Source: Tomocerus qinae
Taxonomy: Eukaryota; Arthropoda; Collembola; Entomobryomorpha; Tomoceridae
Assembly: GCA_020055645.1 (NCBI GenBank)
Contig: CM034547.1
Location: forward strand, 17,206,513 to 17,270,512
DNA length: 64,000 bases
Direction: 5' to 3'
The stretch's first letter is position 1. Every line of letters begins with the position of its first letter. Positions 11,123 to 25,800 of this stretch are shown here, in pieces. The notes under the pieces are model-generated. The model did not search any database, was not told the origin of the DNA, and was given only the letters and a program-made list of their open reading frames with translations. Both the position numbers and the translations under genes were made by a program.

Positions 11123-14100
11123 TATCTGTCACTGGATGCGCCCATTCCTTTTTCATTGTGCGCACATATTTTATAGTGAGTGTGTTTACTATGTCTAGAC
11201 TATCTACTACGTATGGGGTATTGCAGTGTGTGTGAAGTGTAAATATTGTGTGTAGTAAAAGTCTTATTTAAATATTAGTAATCTAGTGCGGTAAAAAATT
11301 CTAGGTAGTATGTAAATAATGTATAGCAGAAACTAATGTTAAGTTAATAGCCTGACTTGGTTGGCAGGACTAACGTTGGGAAAAGCATGCTTACCAAAAT
11401 TTCTTTGTCGTTTGGAGCAGACCATAGTTTGTTTCCTTTATTGGAAATGAAACCCAGACCGCTTTCAGAGTGTGACACATCACTCGACTCACCCACCTGC
11501 ATGTCAAACATCAGAGGTAGATTCAGCCATCATATTGCATTGTAGCATTACAGTATGTACACAATACATGTGCAGTGGTACTGCTTATTGTATCTAATGT
11601 ACGCTGATATTTACAACAGAATTACATTTTTTAACAATCCTCCACATTTTTAACGACAAATGCGTGCATAATCTGTTTACTAGCAATATTACAGGTATAG
11701 CTGTTCAATAATGTTATATGCACACCCAATTCTAAACCTATAGATACTACCTACCTAAATACATTGCCTTCCTTTAAGCGAAATCTTTAAGAATGAATTT
11801 CCGTTGTGACTTTTCTACTACCTTAGAAAACGTGATCTCATTTTTTCGTGAAATATTAAATTTTTCTATTATTCCACATTAAGCAGCTGCTCCTCTCTAT
11901 TTGAAATTGAAGTCGAATGTTAAAGACCACGGCACGGCATGACACGCTATGGTACAAGTAGTGTAAATTATTGCTGTGTTGTTTAGCCTATGAAAATCCT
12001 ACTGGTAAGAAATTTTAAATTAGTCCTGTGTACTGTGAAGTAAGACATTTATACTTATATGTAACATATCTTTGTATAATTCACAGGTGAACGAGAATTA
12101 AAAGTTAGTTTAATGTTCGAGGACTGGATGGAATGAATAGACACTTGGATGAGATTTTTTAATTTGATTCCCCTGCTGGTAGTGCCGAGAGGCTGTCAAA
12201 AAGGAATCTAAATCCAATCCATGTACTACATAACCATGTAATACAATATCCCTCTGCTCTACCTTTCTGAATATCTTTTCTACTCCACATCTAAAAACAA
12301 CAGGAAAGCCAGAACTAAAGTGCAGCAGAGTCTGTCCTAGGTTAGGAATCGGTTGTAATACACAATTGTCTAGGATAAAGTACATCCCGCTGAATTTGAC
12401 TGTGAACAAGAGAATTAAATAGTAGACCCTTCCACTATCTGTAACTGAGCATATGAAACTCAATTAAAATTTTACATCGAATTGAATAAATATGGAAATG
12501 AAAATCAAATGAGCTAGAAAAGAGAGAATGAAGAGTCTCAGCTTCAACTGCCAGATTATGATGAGATAGAAAACATCCGTGTCTGACAATTTAGAAGTAT
12601 ATCTCGAGAAAAGGAATGGCATAAGACAAAGATTATCACAATGGAACATTTCGATTGCCAGAGTGGATTTCATTCGGAATGTCCATGGAGTGCTGTTGAT
12701 TACGATGAAATTAAGAATGCATAATACGCACTGGAAGAAAACTATTACCAGACATAAATAGTCATCGGGATGAAAAGTTGAGATTCAAGCTAGATTTCCG
12801 AGTGTCTCCCAGCAGCTCTCATCACAGTATGGCTGCAACTCACTGGGGTTCTGTTTTCAGGTGAACTCTGACCTCCGACTGTCAACACGAGGAAGTGACA
12901 AGGCTAAGAATTCAACCTTACTAACTAATTGAGCTAAAATTGGTAAAACAAAATTCTTGGCCCGTTCAGATGACAGCATTTCAGCTCAGCTGAACAATCT
13001 ACTCAACATCGGAACTCCGACTCTTAAAACATGTGCATTCTTCTGACGAAGCACCCCAGACTTGCAAAGTAAGTGATGTCTAATTTTTTGTGTATAATTC
13101 ATGTACAGACAACATGTTTTAACACTTATATGCTTGGTTTAGTGTCGAGAGGAGAGAATACATTTAGATTGACATGACACTGTGCTAGTGCCGTCATAAT
13201 TCTTCATTAAAAATACTCGCAAATCAACTCGAGAGCAGTTTAGAAGCATATAATAATACTGTTAGTTAAGTACGTAGTAACAATAAGTGCAGACATTTCC
13301 AAATGAACTTCTGACATAAGGAAAGAGGAATGCGGATCTAATCTTTCTTTAGGGACCACGAATCCCCTCCATTATAGTTGACAATAAGAATCTTTAAAGT
13401 ATCTCCACTTACACTTAATTGTAACGTGTAAAACGCATGTAAATCCGTATTCAGCCGTATAACAAGTGCTTATTATATCACATGAGAATTTAGTGATAAT
13501 GAGGACTGCTAAAAGTTGTACAATTAGTAAACCGCAATCAGACGTTGTTCATTCATCAAAGTATTATTTATGTTAGCAAGTACATTAGGTAAATTGAATT
13601 AAACAAATGAACCTTTTCGGATGTGTGTGGCTGTTGCTGCAAATTATAAATGTTAGTGTGTTTACCTTTACTTCTAGCTAAACGGAATGCGTAAGGTCTA
13701 GTCTACTATTTACTACAACCGTTTAATTCAAGCAGCTTTACATAAGATCAACAATGAACAATACCTATTAGCAATATGCTGAAGGAAAAGTCTGGTGTTT
13801 GTAGAGTAGTCGTATAAGTATAGAGAGAAGTGAGCCAAGCAGTTTTAGAGGGGCGGGAACATGCCACTTATGCAAACTTTGCCCTCAAATGTCAGGTAAG
13901 ATAATAATTTCGTAGAGATAGGCAGGTAAACATAAAGCAAGGTAAGTTTATGCAGATAAACCTAATAGAATAGAATTATTGAAAAACCAATGCAGTTAGA
14001 TATACCCGTGCTCTCGTCAGCCTAATGTCTATGGGAATCGAGTATTAATATGCAGTGTGTGCAGTTCATATAGCATTTATAATAATATAAATACTAAGTA

Positions 14101-17100
14101 GTGCTACATACGACTATTTACATTGCAAGAGTTATCTACCTTGCCAGATGCCAAGTCCAGTTGGCAGTAAATTACGCAATATAAGTAGCATACAACATAA
14201 CGTCTCCAATATAAATTCGACTCATTAAAATTGATGCAAGTGTAGCATTCCAATGTTTAGCTGTATAGTTATTGTATACGAAAGGATATGTCAGTACGTG
14301 TATAGGTCACCTCCCACATAGTAACTAAATCCTCTTTACCTCTTAATACTGCCTGTAGACAAGAAAAATTAAAAGAAATAAAATGTTTTCCTATTGCTAA
14401 ATGTCTTTCGAATGATAAAGTTTAGCTTAACAATGTTGGCAATGCCTACTGATAGAGAGAACTGACGAAGAATAGAGGGAACATCCTGTCATATCTGTAA
14501 TTTCTTGATTCATTAAAATAATATTTCTGCGGTTGTGCTGTAGTTACTTACATCACATAACCGCTGTACATAAATCCAGTTTTTAAGAATGTGCGTCTAC
14601 TTGCATAGCATAATAATTCTGTTAACTGCCCAGTCGATGTTTCATTTATTGTATTTCCCTCTATCCTATAGAAAAGAATAGCACTGCGATAAAAAGAAGT
14701 CAATGTGCACATAGGTATAAATACTCTAGACTACTATACAGAAGGAGATAAGCAACAAGATGGCTATTCTACTGCTTATGAATCTTGAAAACTAAATTAT
14801 ACAAGAGTTTTCGACCAGTTGCAGTCGGTTTGTCTTTGGCTAACCGAGTCAAAGCCAACAGAATTATTACTTCATTGAGTTTTATGCAATCCAATGAGTG
14901 TAACTATATTTTTTAGTGCTTCTACATCATTTTGTACGACCGACAGTTGAATAGGACTCCGGTTTGCCTCAAACTCATCCATTTGCTAGAATTTGAAAGG
15001 TTTTTGGCTTTCAGGCAGACTGAGACTAAACTATATGTAAGAATTTCTAAAAAAAATGAGATTCTCCGTTGTCCGGCTTGGTTTCGTTCCATCCGTTTTC
15101 TATGTGATGTTGATGGGATATGCAGTTCACTCCACTCTCGTGTTGACTTATATTCAGACACTACAGTTTAGTAGTGCTGGTGTTGAGTAGAGGCTGGCTG
15201 GCTAGCTTCGTTTGGGTATTGCATGTATGGAAATCATTATTCTGTGTCGTGTTTTTTCAAATCGCTTTTTTGTGCTCTCCTCTCTGTCAGTTTCAAGTTT
15301 GACTATTATATTGTAGACTAAATGTATATTGGCTATTCCCCCCAGCACTCCACGTTTCTTTCCACTCATTTCACAGAAATATTCGTTGTGGCATATTATC
15401 TAAAGGTATAATATACTAAACTATTACAGTTGACAGACATTAAAAAATATGGAGCGACTGTCTCTAGCGTAAAGACACAATAATATCTATTCACGGACAC
15501 CGAACATATATCTACAGAGAATGGAAACACAATTAAATCCATTGATAAAAATGTAATGCAAAGGTGTAGGACGAGGTAGGCAAGGCAGGCAAAGCATGTA
15601 TGCTTTGTGCGAGGGTGGAAGTGTGAAGAATAGACTAGGGATTTCAATTCAACCCTCAACCTATTTATGCATGCGTCCTCTCTCTGTTTCCTATAATAAA
15701 TGTCGAGTGCTTTTATCCCACTCTTCTATTTCTGGAATGTCTATCCTATTCATAGGACCCTTGGCTTCCCTTCCCAAGGGTCGCATCTCGTCTTTATCTA
15801 CTTATTATTACACTATTTATGGAATCTAAGCACCCACACTACAATACAATAATGCACCTAATCCACTGTTTCAAAAACAACTATATATGTATATCCGACA
15901 CGCAATTCTACCGCCAGAACTAGAATACATCAACTAATCCATCTTTAATAGATGTAACTATACAATCTGCTGACTATTATCCCCACTCAACTTCACTGAC
16001 ACTGTTTACCTACAGATCAAGTGGGATTTTATGTCGTACTACTACTTTGACAATGCTATTTGTCAAAAATACAAAAATTCTAATTGCTAACATACACTGT
16101 CGCAGTACGGAAAGTATACCAAAAAGTTTACTGATCTTACATGCTTACATGCCCAAATCATGATTTTCTTTTTTCATTTTTGTATTGTAACGTATATTAT
16201 TGTATATTATTGTCGTAATTGTATTTTGAGAATTTAAAATTGAAGCCAAACAGTTTTATTTTCATATTAAGAAAATTGACTTATACCATCAATAGTAGAT
16301 GTGTATGCAGTATTTGCAGTTGTAAAAGCAAAGTATATCTAAAAATGATGATATGACTATGACTCAATGCTAAGTGAGTGAATTTAATACATATGTATGA
16401 ATAAATTGGTGCAAGATATGAATTTGCCTAATTGGAACTCAGACAATGTGTCTCCGAATAGAAATGAAGATATGGAAGGTTACATCTATGGATAATGACT
16501 ATTGACAGTAGTTTTCATAAAGACTGTCTGGGTAAAAGTTTTAATACTGCAATATCTTGGTTGGAAAGTTGTGGGTACTAGTCCTGTTAAATTACAGGAG
16601 AATGTGTGTGGATACCTATTACTACTTATTAGCTTAATTTTTCATTCCTTAATCGATACATAAACAAGAGGAATGAAAGAAAGTGAGGAAAACGGGTGAA
16701 ATAAAAGAGTGATAGTGTATGAAAATAGATTTTTTACGGCGTAGATTGGTGTAGGAAATTACATGGGCTAGATAAGTAAGTGGGTTAAGTAAAAAGGGAG
16801 TTTTTCCCAATCAGGGGTATTTACTAGTATTCTCTAATTATAGATTACGGTTGAATAGTTGTCACTTTAACTGTGGCTAGTAATTCAGCGGAGAAAAGAC
16901 TAAAGAGAGAGCGAAAGCGACTTTTTTACACTTAATTGTTTGTAAAATAGTAGATTGGTAGTTTTAATCTAGCGGAACCCCTGGACAGAGAAGGGAAAAG
17001 TAGAAAAACACATAAACTGTTAGCCAATAGCCAATAATGCAACACTTAAGAATGGACGAGAAAAAGTCTAAATTACAAGGATTCCCACTCAGCGTTTTAC

Positions 17101-20100
17101 ATTCGTACATTTTTAACAAAGTAGCCCGAATAAATAATTACCCGAGTCCTACCCACTTACAAAAGAACTGTCCGCCTCAAAACACTGAAAGGAAATGGAG
17201 AGAGGTGTAGCCAGAGAGGTAGCCGACAAAAGAGCCTAAAAGATATGCCAATGTAACACAGAGCTCTACAGCAGAGCACACTCGCATCTGAAATGAAAAT
17301 GAGTCGCATAAAAATTGCATGTACTTTTCTTGCAACAGCAGTCAATTATATTACGGCAAGATTCATTTCCTTTATTAATGATGATATGGTTATTGGTCAG
17401 TGTGTGTTCCTCTGCACATATTCATATCGCACGAATATTTGCTTTCCTGTACACATTAGACTATATTCCTAATGAATGAAACATTCAAAATTGAAACTTC
17501 CCCCAATTCATTGCTCTTCTCAAGTCTAAATTATTCTGTGTATGTGTACCTTTGCACACATTTTACCACATAATTGGCATTGGCAAAGGTAATGTAGGCA
17601 GTTTACAAAGGTAGCGTTTGTAAATACTATTATACACTATTTAGGGAGACCAATCGGATAATTTTAAAAAGAGATAGATAAGATTAAGTATTTATGTACA
17701 CAGCACATAAAATGGCCATGCTCTAGGTATACCTTGTTGACTTAGGCATAGCCACGTCTGGTAAACAGAAGGAAACTTGCGACTACTCAAGAGTCGTTAA
17801 CTAAAATGAAGAGATTCGTGCACGAGACAGGCGGACACACTTTAAGGCAAAACATCATTGCTCATTGTCAGCTTTATCCTTTAATAGTTCTCTTCGGCAA
17901 ATACAATTTACCATTTTCTTCCCTTATATTTGTAGAACAATGCCATGTAGCTCTAAAATATAGATGATCTGTCTTCATAACTCGAAAATATCTAACTACT
18001 TAATTTCTAAGCAAATATTAGACTTACAATATAGGCTGTGTCCTGTTGTAATGGAATTGGTCAGCTTGTAAATACAGTTAAATCAGAAAATGGACAAGTG
18101 CAATTAAACAAACATTTTGCAAATGACTACCCGATATCTTTTAGGCTATATGTATTTATGCATTAATTATTCCACTTGTCATATCTCCTATATTTACAAT
18201 AGTATAAAGTGCTTAAGTAGCGATACATTACTTAGGTTGTTAGTAGAGAGAGTCAAAGCACGTGTGTACTATGTCACAGTGATCTGGCGATGAATAATGA
18301 ATTGAGGGTTTCCGCAAAATTGTCTGGATCATTGGAATTACAATGGAGAGCAAACAAAGCGTCATTATGACGGTACTATTGGTCATTTTAATGGCTAGAG
18401 GTGCTGATGCGCTAACACCGGGGTGCCCAAGAAGGTTCCCAGCGGGGGCTCGCGTTTTCATTTTTCATGAAAAGCAAAAGGGAAACTAAACTGACTCTTA
18501 CACAACTAGTATGAAGTAGTTTACTAGTTTCGTATGCAATATCCGTGTGTTTCAAATACAGATTGTAGTATTGTACGGTTTCAACATGAATGTGTGTGAA
18601 GCCGATCTTTACTATTAGAGCAGAGAGTGAAGACATGAATATTTGGTAGTTGTATTTCCTCACATTACATTACACTAACCTATAGAACTGTCAAAGTATT
18701 CACCTACAAACACCAGGGAGATGTACACGAAGCACAAGTTCAAGTACCAAGTACCGGCTTCGGCACTTTACACAAAGTTTTCTCTTCTCTGCTCACAAAG
18801 ATTAACAATGCCTTTTATAACTCAAACTGGACCTGTACTTTGTTTGAACTATTTGTAGAGAGCGTAGTTTGTACTAGGATCTATTACATATAAATCCGTG
18901 TCTTGTGCTCGGAACATTGTCAGAATGAAATGTAGGGAAAAGTTGTAACAATAAGTGGTCAAGTGTCCAAAAACACCATGTATCCAACAACTAAAGCAAT
19001 AAATAAAGTTTACTTAGTACAAGTAAGTAGTTAGGTTAGGACTGTTGTGGGCAAGTGGTGAGCCTGGCTGGAGTACATAAAATAACGTCAAGGATTTCCC
19101 TTCTGTATAGAAATTGTAGATTTATATGAGTATTCTGGGTGAAACTGACATGAGAGTCGGAGTAAAAGTACCTACTAATACCTACTCACTGAAAGATCAC
19201 ATCAGCCCTCACACAGAGTATCACGTTACTCACATTACCGGTTTCAGATTCGGCGAATTGCCTAGTTTGTTAGCAGAATGGCTTTGGCTACGGTTACATT
19301 TGTCATGCTATTATTATTGTAATTCTGCTCCCTTTAAGACATTTGGACCTATTAACTATATAGATGCCGAAATATATTTCAATATATACATAATTATCCT
19401 CTGTATGCATTGTTTGCATTATATAGGCTGGTTATTACTCCAATTTAAGAAATTTGATACAATCTGTCGACAACCAGGAACGGAGCTCACACAACTGATC
19501 CATTACCATAGTCAAGAATGTAAAAGGAAAGAAAAGACACATTTCATGCGAATTATTGTGAGTAATGCATGAATGTATTCGGACAGGACGGAGTCGGGTC
19601 AGTCTAGTCAATTCAGAAAACATGAGACATGTTAAGACTACAGTTCTTCTGACTGATGTCATTTGATTATTAACTGGTGCCGATTAAATTTCTGTTGATG
19701 TTGACTGAATGAAGGAATAACTGAATTAATATTTTGTAAGTAGCTAACTAACAACACTATAAAGCACACTATAGTAATATAATTGTACAAATAGTAACTA
19801 TAGCTTAGATAATATGAAACATTTAGGGCAATTAATGTTACAACGGCCTGTGACCTACGTATGCTATTTAATTGATAGAATTTAGAGTTAACATAACTAT
19901 GCGAATATTCTAACTAATAGGAAATTGTAGGATTGGTGCGCAAACATATAAAATGTTGCGACACACAAAAGTCCTTATAGTCACACCAAAGAATGGCAAA
20001 TAAAGACGTTAGGTTATACCTAATAGGACTGTATAGGTGAATTACATAAACTATATGCTGAGGTATAGAGAAATAAGTCATAAAGATTGGAATGAAATGT

Positions 20101-21677
20101 AGGAAAGTTGAGTCGTAGTACTAAATAGTAAATGAATATCACATAATAACCATTTCCTTACCGCTCTTTCAAGAAGACTGGTCTGATGTGAGTAAATATC
20201 GGGCCGAACGGCCGGACTGATATCGGTCGTCAGCATTGCAACAAATAAATTATGTCGTGTGTGTACTGTTATAGTTTATGAAGTGTAGTGTAAGTCAAAT
20301 CAGCTCAACAAGAAGTGACTTGAGACTGAGACGATGATTATTGTCCAAAGACACGAGCACAGCTCAAAGTTTTTTCTTCTACTCGGCACAATTAGAGTTT
20401 GCAATCAGAGAGAGCACGTGAGTTGACATTAGTTATTCTTATTACGCAATCAAGTCTCAAGCTTTGTTGATATGTAAAAGTACGAAATTGGGAATTAATG
20501 ATAATTACACCAAATTCACGCTCACTAGTCATACGGAGAGATAATAGGAGAATTAGACAGGCGGTAGCAAGGGAAATGTACGAGAGTTGTGCAAGTTATT
20601 ATTATCACACATTTCCATTAGGATTATGGGTCTATTAGAATGTTCCTTGGTTATTAGTATGTTTTCGTATGTTAACGTCCGAGCGTTTCATTTGATTCAA
20701 TTAATGTGCACAGCTGGGTGCCCCTTGATGATGATGAATTGCCTACAGAGTTTGAAAACCTCGTGTTCCTTTTTATATTGGATTCCTCTCTTCACTTTTC
20801 TGCACTGTCGGTTTACAATAGTTTACAAATTGTAAAAGTCAACTGTGATTTGTTTTCTGCAGTTCCGTTTCCTCCTGTCGAGGTGTGAACTTAATTGAAT
20901 GTTGATAAATAAGAGGTTAAACCCGTGCTGGGATTTTAATTTTCTCAAATCAGATGAGATTCCCGGTGTCAAAAAGGTTTACTGCAAACTGACTGTCCTA
21001 CTGCTAGGACGAGGAGGCGAGGAGTTTTGCTTGCATTTAGTTCGTAATGATAGGTGTGGGATTATGAAGTTAGACCCTGATGGTTTGATTGCACATTACA
21101 GAGAGACAAGCAGTGTATCGATTTGTTTCTTGGAGATTTAGGTAATCCAAATCTTTAATTACTGCCTTGTTTGTCTGCGTGAGGAAGTAGAACTCTGATT
21201 TGTCTATCCATCCCCTTTAATTTCAAATCAATTGTTATTCACTCTTACTCATATGTTCAAGATGATAATGGCACAGCACAATAGTCTAGTTGTTTCTTTT
21301 ATTGGGTGCAGGGATGCAAATATGTAATTGTAATGTGCTGTAATCTAATGACACTGGGTAGTTGAGTTTCATAGTGCAATAAAATATTTTTTGCTCCGGC
21401 GATGATGATGATGGGGCGAGATAAGAGTGGAATGAAATGAAATCAAGTCGAGACTGCTTCGCCTTGTAATCTTTGGTAATGTAAAAGATATCGTGTGATA
21501 GCCAGCTAGCTTTTTATGATAATGTATGGTTATGTCTCCAAATTTGTGGGTATCCCTCCAAGATTAAGTGGAGGACGATAGCTAATGTTATATCGTTGTG
21601 AGAGATTTGATTTGCTTTGGCTCACTGTTCCTAGTTGAGTGAGTGAGTGTGTCTCCGTCTCGCTCCTCTCTCCTCAG

Positions 21678-21818
21678 GTGAATATACACAACAGTACAGT
21701 ACACACGACATTAGTACATACCCGAGGAATCACTACCAGAACAACGTGATTTCATGTCCGAGTCTCAAGTCTATACCTACTCTATATAATTCCAAACAGC
21801 CCCGGGATTGTTGTTCAG
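21678..21818 (+). CDS. Candidate internal exon of an unrecognised gene
   Basis: A 141-nt segment with a long pyrimidine-rich acceptor (CGCTCCTCTCTCCTCAG) and an ideal donor (TTCAG followed by GTAAGT). One frame is open throughout, entering and leaving in phase 1, and encodes 46 residues starting EYTQQYSTHD and ending QPRDCCS. No known domain was recognised. The splice signals are the best pair seen outside the Sp gene, but an untranslated exon or chance remains possible. Confidence 0.28.
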
Positions 21819-22558
21819 GTAAGTTTTCTTTTACAGAGCAACCTATCTTATACACATGCATGTACACACATACACAGGTAAACTAAGTAGCTAAAGAACC
21901 CCCTGCCTGAGTAGTATGAGTAGCTCCACGTTGAGTTCTGCGGACTGTATAGTTAGTCACTTCAGCTCTAGCTTTGACTTCTTTGTCGACTGCACAGAAT
22001 TTGCCGAAAAGCCTCGTTTTTTCTGCATAGTAGGGAGTATTGTGTGTATTAGTGTGATCTAATGTAGTGCAGTATACCCCAGGCTTCTTCTGGAGTGAAA
22101 CAAACTACACAACAAGCCAGCATAGCATACTACACTTTGCATGTGTACGAGAGTGTTCGTCGCCACTAAGGCAGGCAAAGGCTGCTGCTGCTGTGTGCGA
22201 GTTGGTTTAGGAGGAGAGCCAAAGCAAAGGGGTGGTTAGGCGGTCAAAATGATGGGGTGGCTAAAGAAGTATTGATGTAGGTGTATACATCGCAACGCCC
22301 ATTCCTGCCCCGAAATGTCACGCCCAACAAAAGTAGGCTTCATAAGTATTCTCCTTGGAGTGGGCCAACCGACGAAATATCATGGTCCTGGACCCACCCC
22401 ACTATCCCAAAGGTGGAGTAGAACACCCACTTCCACACCCATTTCCCCTATTTTTTGCACAGTTCCTATATCAAATTCATCATGCTCTACACAGCTACAG
22501 CTGTCGAGCTACAGTCTTAAGACTGCCTATTCTCCCTACCTCCACTCGCTATATACAG

Positions 22559-22816
22559 GCAATGCTATCCTTACCTTCACTTCCCAAAAGTCCCCGAAAC
22601 AAACCTCGACCAAATGCCGAGACTTGCTTTCTCATCAAACAAGAGTCCTCTAACGAACAACATTTTCCTCTACTCTACACACCCGACCAACCTTTCTCGA
22701 CAGCTACAATTCCTAAGAAACGTTTAATTCAGTTCAACGCACAGTCAACATGCAGACTCCATATACTAAGAACATCGCTCTCTTTTAGTATCAAACCCTC
22801 TGCATGTGCACACTAA
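22559..22816 (+). CDS. Candidate terminal exon of an unrecognised gene
   Basis: A pyrimidine-rich tract (CTCCCTACCTCCACTCGC, then ATATACAG) is followed in phase 0 by an 85-residue frame beginning AMLSLPSLPKSPRNKPRPNA and stopping at 22814-22816. The sequence is notably C-rich on the plus strand. It lies 740 bp after the candidate exon at 21678-21818, whose outgoing phase 1 would instead read a 31-residue frame ending at 22653. No domain was recognised. Confidence 0.22.
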   Translation, partial: AMLSLPSLPKSPRNKPRPNAETCFLIKQESSNEQHFPLLYTPDQPFSTATIPKKRLIQFNAQSTCRLHILRTSLSFSIKPSACAH

Positions 22817-25800
22817 GACTTTCTGGGAACATGTTCAAGGAAAGCTTAACTTTGCACGTAAATCTTTTGCTAAGCCGACACTTCCTTTCGTGAATTGTAT
22901 TATGCATATCTTAACTTATGTGCACCTACCTATATAACTTCATTTATACTGCATTTACACCATTAGTCCATACCTATTACTATTTGCACTTCTTTTACAC
23001 ACACTATTTCTACTTAATGTACATCTTTAGAATACCAATCACATTCGTGCTTAAAACATTTTTGCAAATAGTTATTTTTACTTTCTGCGACTCTGGTGAA
23101 TTTGCATACTAATTAATACTAAATGCCCATAAGAAAATATTAGCAGATCGTAGGAACGGATGTATTTCTATGAATGGCTAGTAATATTTTTTTGGCATTC
23201 CATAATTTCTACTTGGATATAGATTTCTTGATTTGCAAAAGTGTCATATCCCAATGAGAGATTGATTCTGAGGGAATGTAAGTCAATCTTATGCATATGC
23301 AGATTTGTATTGTCTTTAAAATTGCAGAATGTGCATGCAAAGGTAATGTAATAATGCAATTGGATGTTGTGCTGCACCACGATGCAGGCAATCATTATTA
23401 TTATCATCACTACAGAGCGTAGACAGAGAGTAGAGGGTTCTACGCTCATCGCCTACCTACCTTATATAAGTTAGGTAACTCCTTCATGATAATAGGAGAG
23501 TATTTTATCGTGTAGTATACCATCATCACTATCACATCACATAAGTATCGTATCGGCAGTATACACTACATAACGTACATATCATCATGCCATGAATTCC
23601 TCCTTAAATCAACCTTCTCATTCTTCTCCACACCATAATTATTATTTTCTAATCAACATGTAATCAAAAGGATGGATTGCTACCTACCTGTGCCACTTTG
23701 TCTCTCCTTACCCCTGCCAATACCGTCTCATTATTTCATTCAATTACACATTCTGCCCATTATTTCTGCAGTTGATAACAACCCCGAATGTGATAGTAGA
23801 TAGATAGAAAACGATACAACTCCATACAAACACTTAAGTGAGTTATGTGTGCAACGAGCAATATATTATACCACAAAATATAGCTGAGATGAGATGAGCA
23901 TGTGATTTCATATGTACATTAACTTATCTTTGGCAGTTCTGACTTATTTTATTACGTTTACTACGTTCCAGCTCTTACTCAGTTGCATTATGCGTAATTT
24001 AACAGCTTTTTGCACAAAATTCTGATTCCTCACGATTACTTCCTCCGTAATCTTATTACATAGTAAGGAATACCTTATTACAGACGAGATGTAATAATCT
24101 ATACGATGAAACTTGCTACATTAACTTCACAACTTACACACATTGTTATATATTCCCCTAAAATTACTATCTACAGTAGGACTCTTATCTTTTCCTCCAA
24201 TTATTTGTCTTCATCCACTTTAACATCTGATCAAACTTTTTCATATACAACATACAATCGGATTAAAGTATCCACTCGATCATATTAGTTATCAATCACT
24301 CCAAAGAAGTTACACACATAACTCAAATTAAAGCTTATAGTGCCATTCTCCACATACATCAATTTTCATTGAGACTTGCAATTCTTGGCACTCCTCGTAC
24401 TCTCATTCCTTCTATATAGGTAACTTTGATTTGGCAATATACGGATGCAGAATAAATACCTTCATTACTTTATAAACATTCTACCGACCTGTTTCAATGG
24501 CTCTTACAGACACTAATTTTTCTCTTACGTGTTGAATAGCTATTCCAGGCAAGTCGTTTCAAAGCACTAACCCCTTATTTTAGCAATCTGATATGTTATT
24601 ACTACACGAATAGATAATTTATATATGTATACTTAAATGATATCATTATTACATAAAAGATTATCTTATTTTACAATTGCTATCAAACATTGAAATACGA
24701 GTCAATATTACTCTTGATGAATTGACTCTTGATAATTCTTAGCAACTTTATACCAAAGTTGCGTATTGCGTTCCGTATCAAAGTAATGCTCAACCAAATA
24801 TGACTTTTGGCAATAAAACTCATAATTCAGAAACATTATTTATGCAGTAATAGGTATAGCTATACACACAAGTAGAACTAGGCTTTTATGAAAGTATATG
24901 GAACAACAACACAATATTTCATTCTAAAGGTAGCAGTTGAAAGTACTTTTCTTCTCTAAATAGTAAAATGAGTACAAGTACATTTCTACAACTCGCATTT
25001 ATATTGCATGAAATTGTAGCAACTAATTCTATACCTTTTTATTAGTTTAATATACAACTTTAAAATTCGATATACAGTAGCAATGCATACACAAGTCTAT
25101 GTGAAAAGAATATAGAGGATTGTTTGACTGAGATGACCCTTTTACTTTAACTCAACAGTACGTAGTTAACTACCCCCATCATCCTGCCTTTACATGCATA
25201 GGGCGGCAGCACTCATTTACTATTAATGTTGTAAATTGTGTGGTAAAGTTTTCATATTGACGACCCGACCCGAATCCAGATTTTATCTGTCTGACTCAAT
25301 TTATTCATTCCCATTTCAACCAAATAAAATAACAAACCATTCTGTAATGTTAATTTTAATATTTATCCTACTACAGTGGACGAATTTCTTTTCCTCAACT
25401 ATTCAACATGAGAAAGCGTATTATCTGAGAAGTTTTTGTAGAAAACAAATAAACAAAAACATGCAGATATTATTTTTGAATATTAAATTACACATAAATA
25501 TGTAAAATTAAATTGCTTTGGGGTTTGTGATTCTATTTTAATATTACGATTGTAGAAGGCATAAAAAGGAATAATATACGTCGTGGGATGTCTAGACATA
25601 TTATGTTTTTGAATGCCCTTAAAAGTTACATTTTCCGTATGTACACTTATCTTAATGCGTCCTGAGAGTAAGTCAGTTAGCAAGAAATCTTTCCGTAAGA
25701 GAAACAATTAAGATTATTATAGTTATACCCACCTACAGCAATGAGTAAGACTACTATTCAGATCGTTAAACTTTAGGTTTATGGCTATAGCTTACGAAGT

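Larger units (their letters stand above)
5981..20953. other. AT-rich gene-poor stretch
   Basis: No recognisable protein or RNA gene. It contains the low-confidence exon candidates at 8112-8333 and 10958-11122 and an isolated GC-box sequence at 13850-13857. Short AT microsatellite-like runs occur, for example near 10193-10210. Confidence 0.6.

Noticed and set aside
12110-12463. Minus-strand frame of 117 codons with an acceptor-like CTTGTTCACAG inside
   Set aside because: Length is within chance expectation, no family was recognised, and the frame has no matching donor or start of good quality.
14922-15171. Overlapping 79-codon frames on both strands
   Set aside because: Symmetric open frames on both strands suggest locally stop-poor sequence rather than a gene; no splice support.
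19126-19572. 148-codon plus-strand frame
   Set aside because: Ile/Tyr/His/Cys-rich translation typical of noncoding AT-rich DNA; no domain or conserved motif seen.
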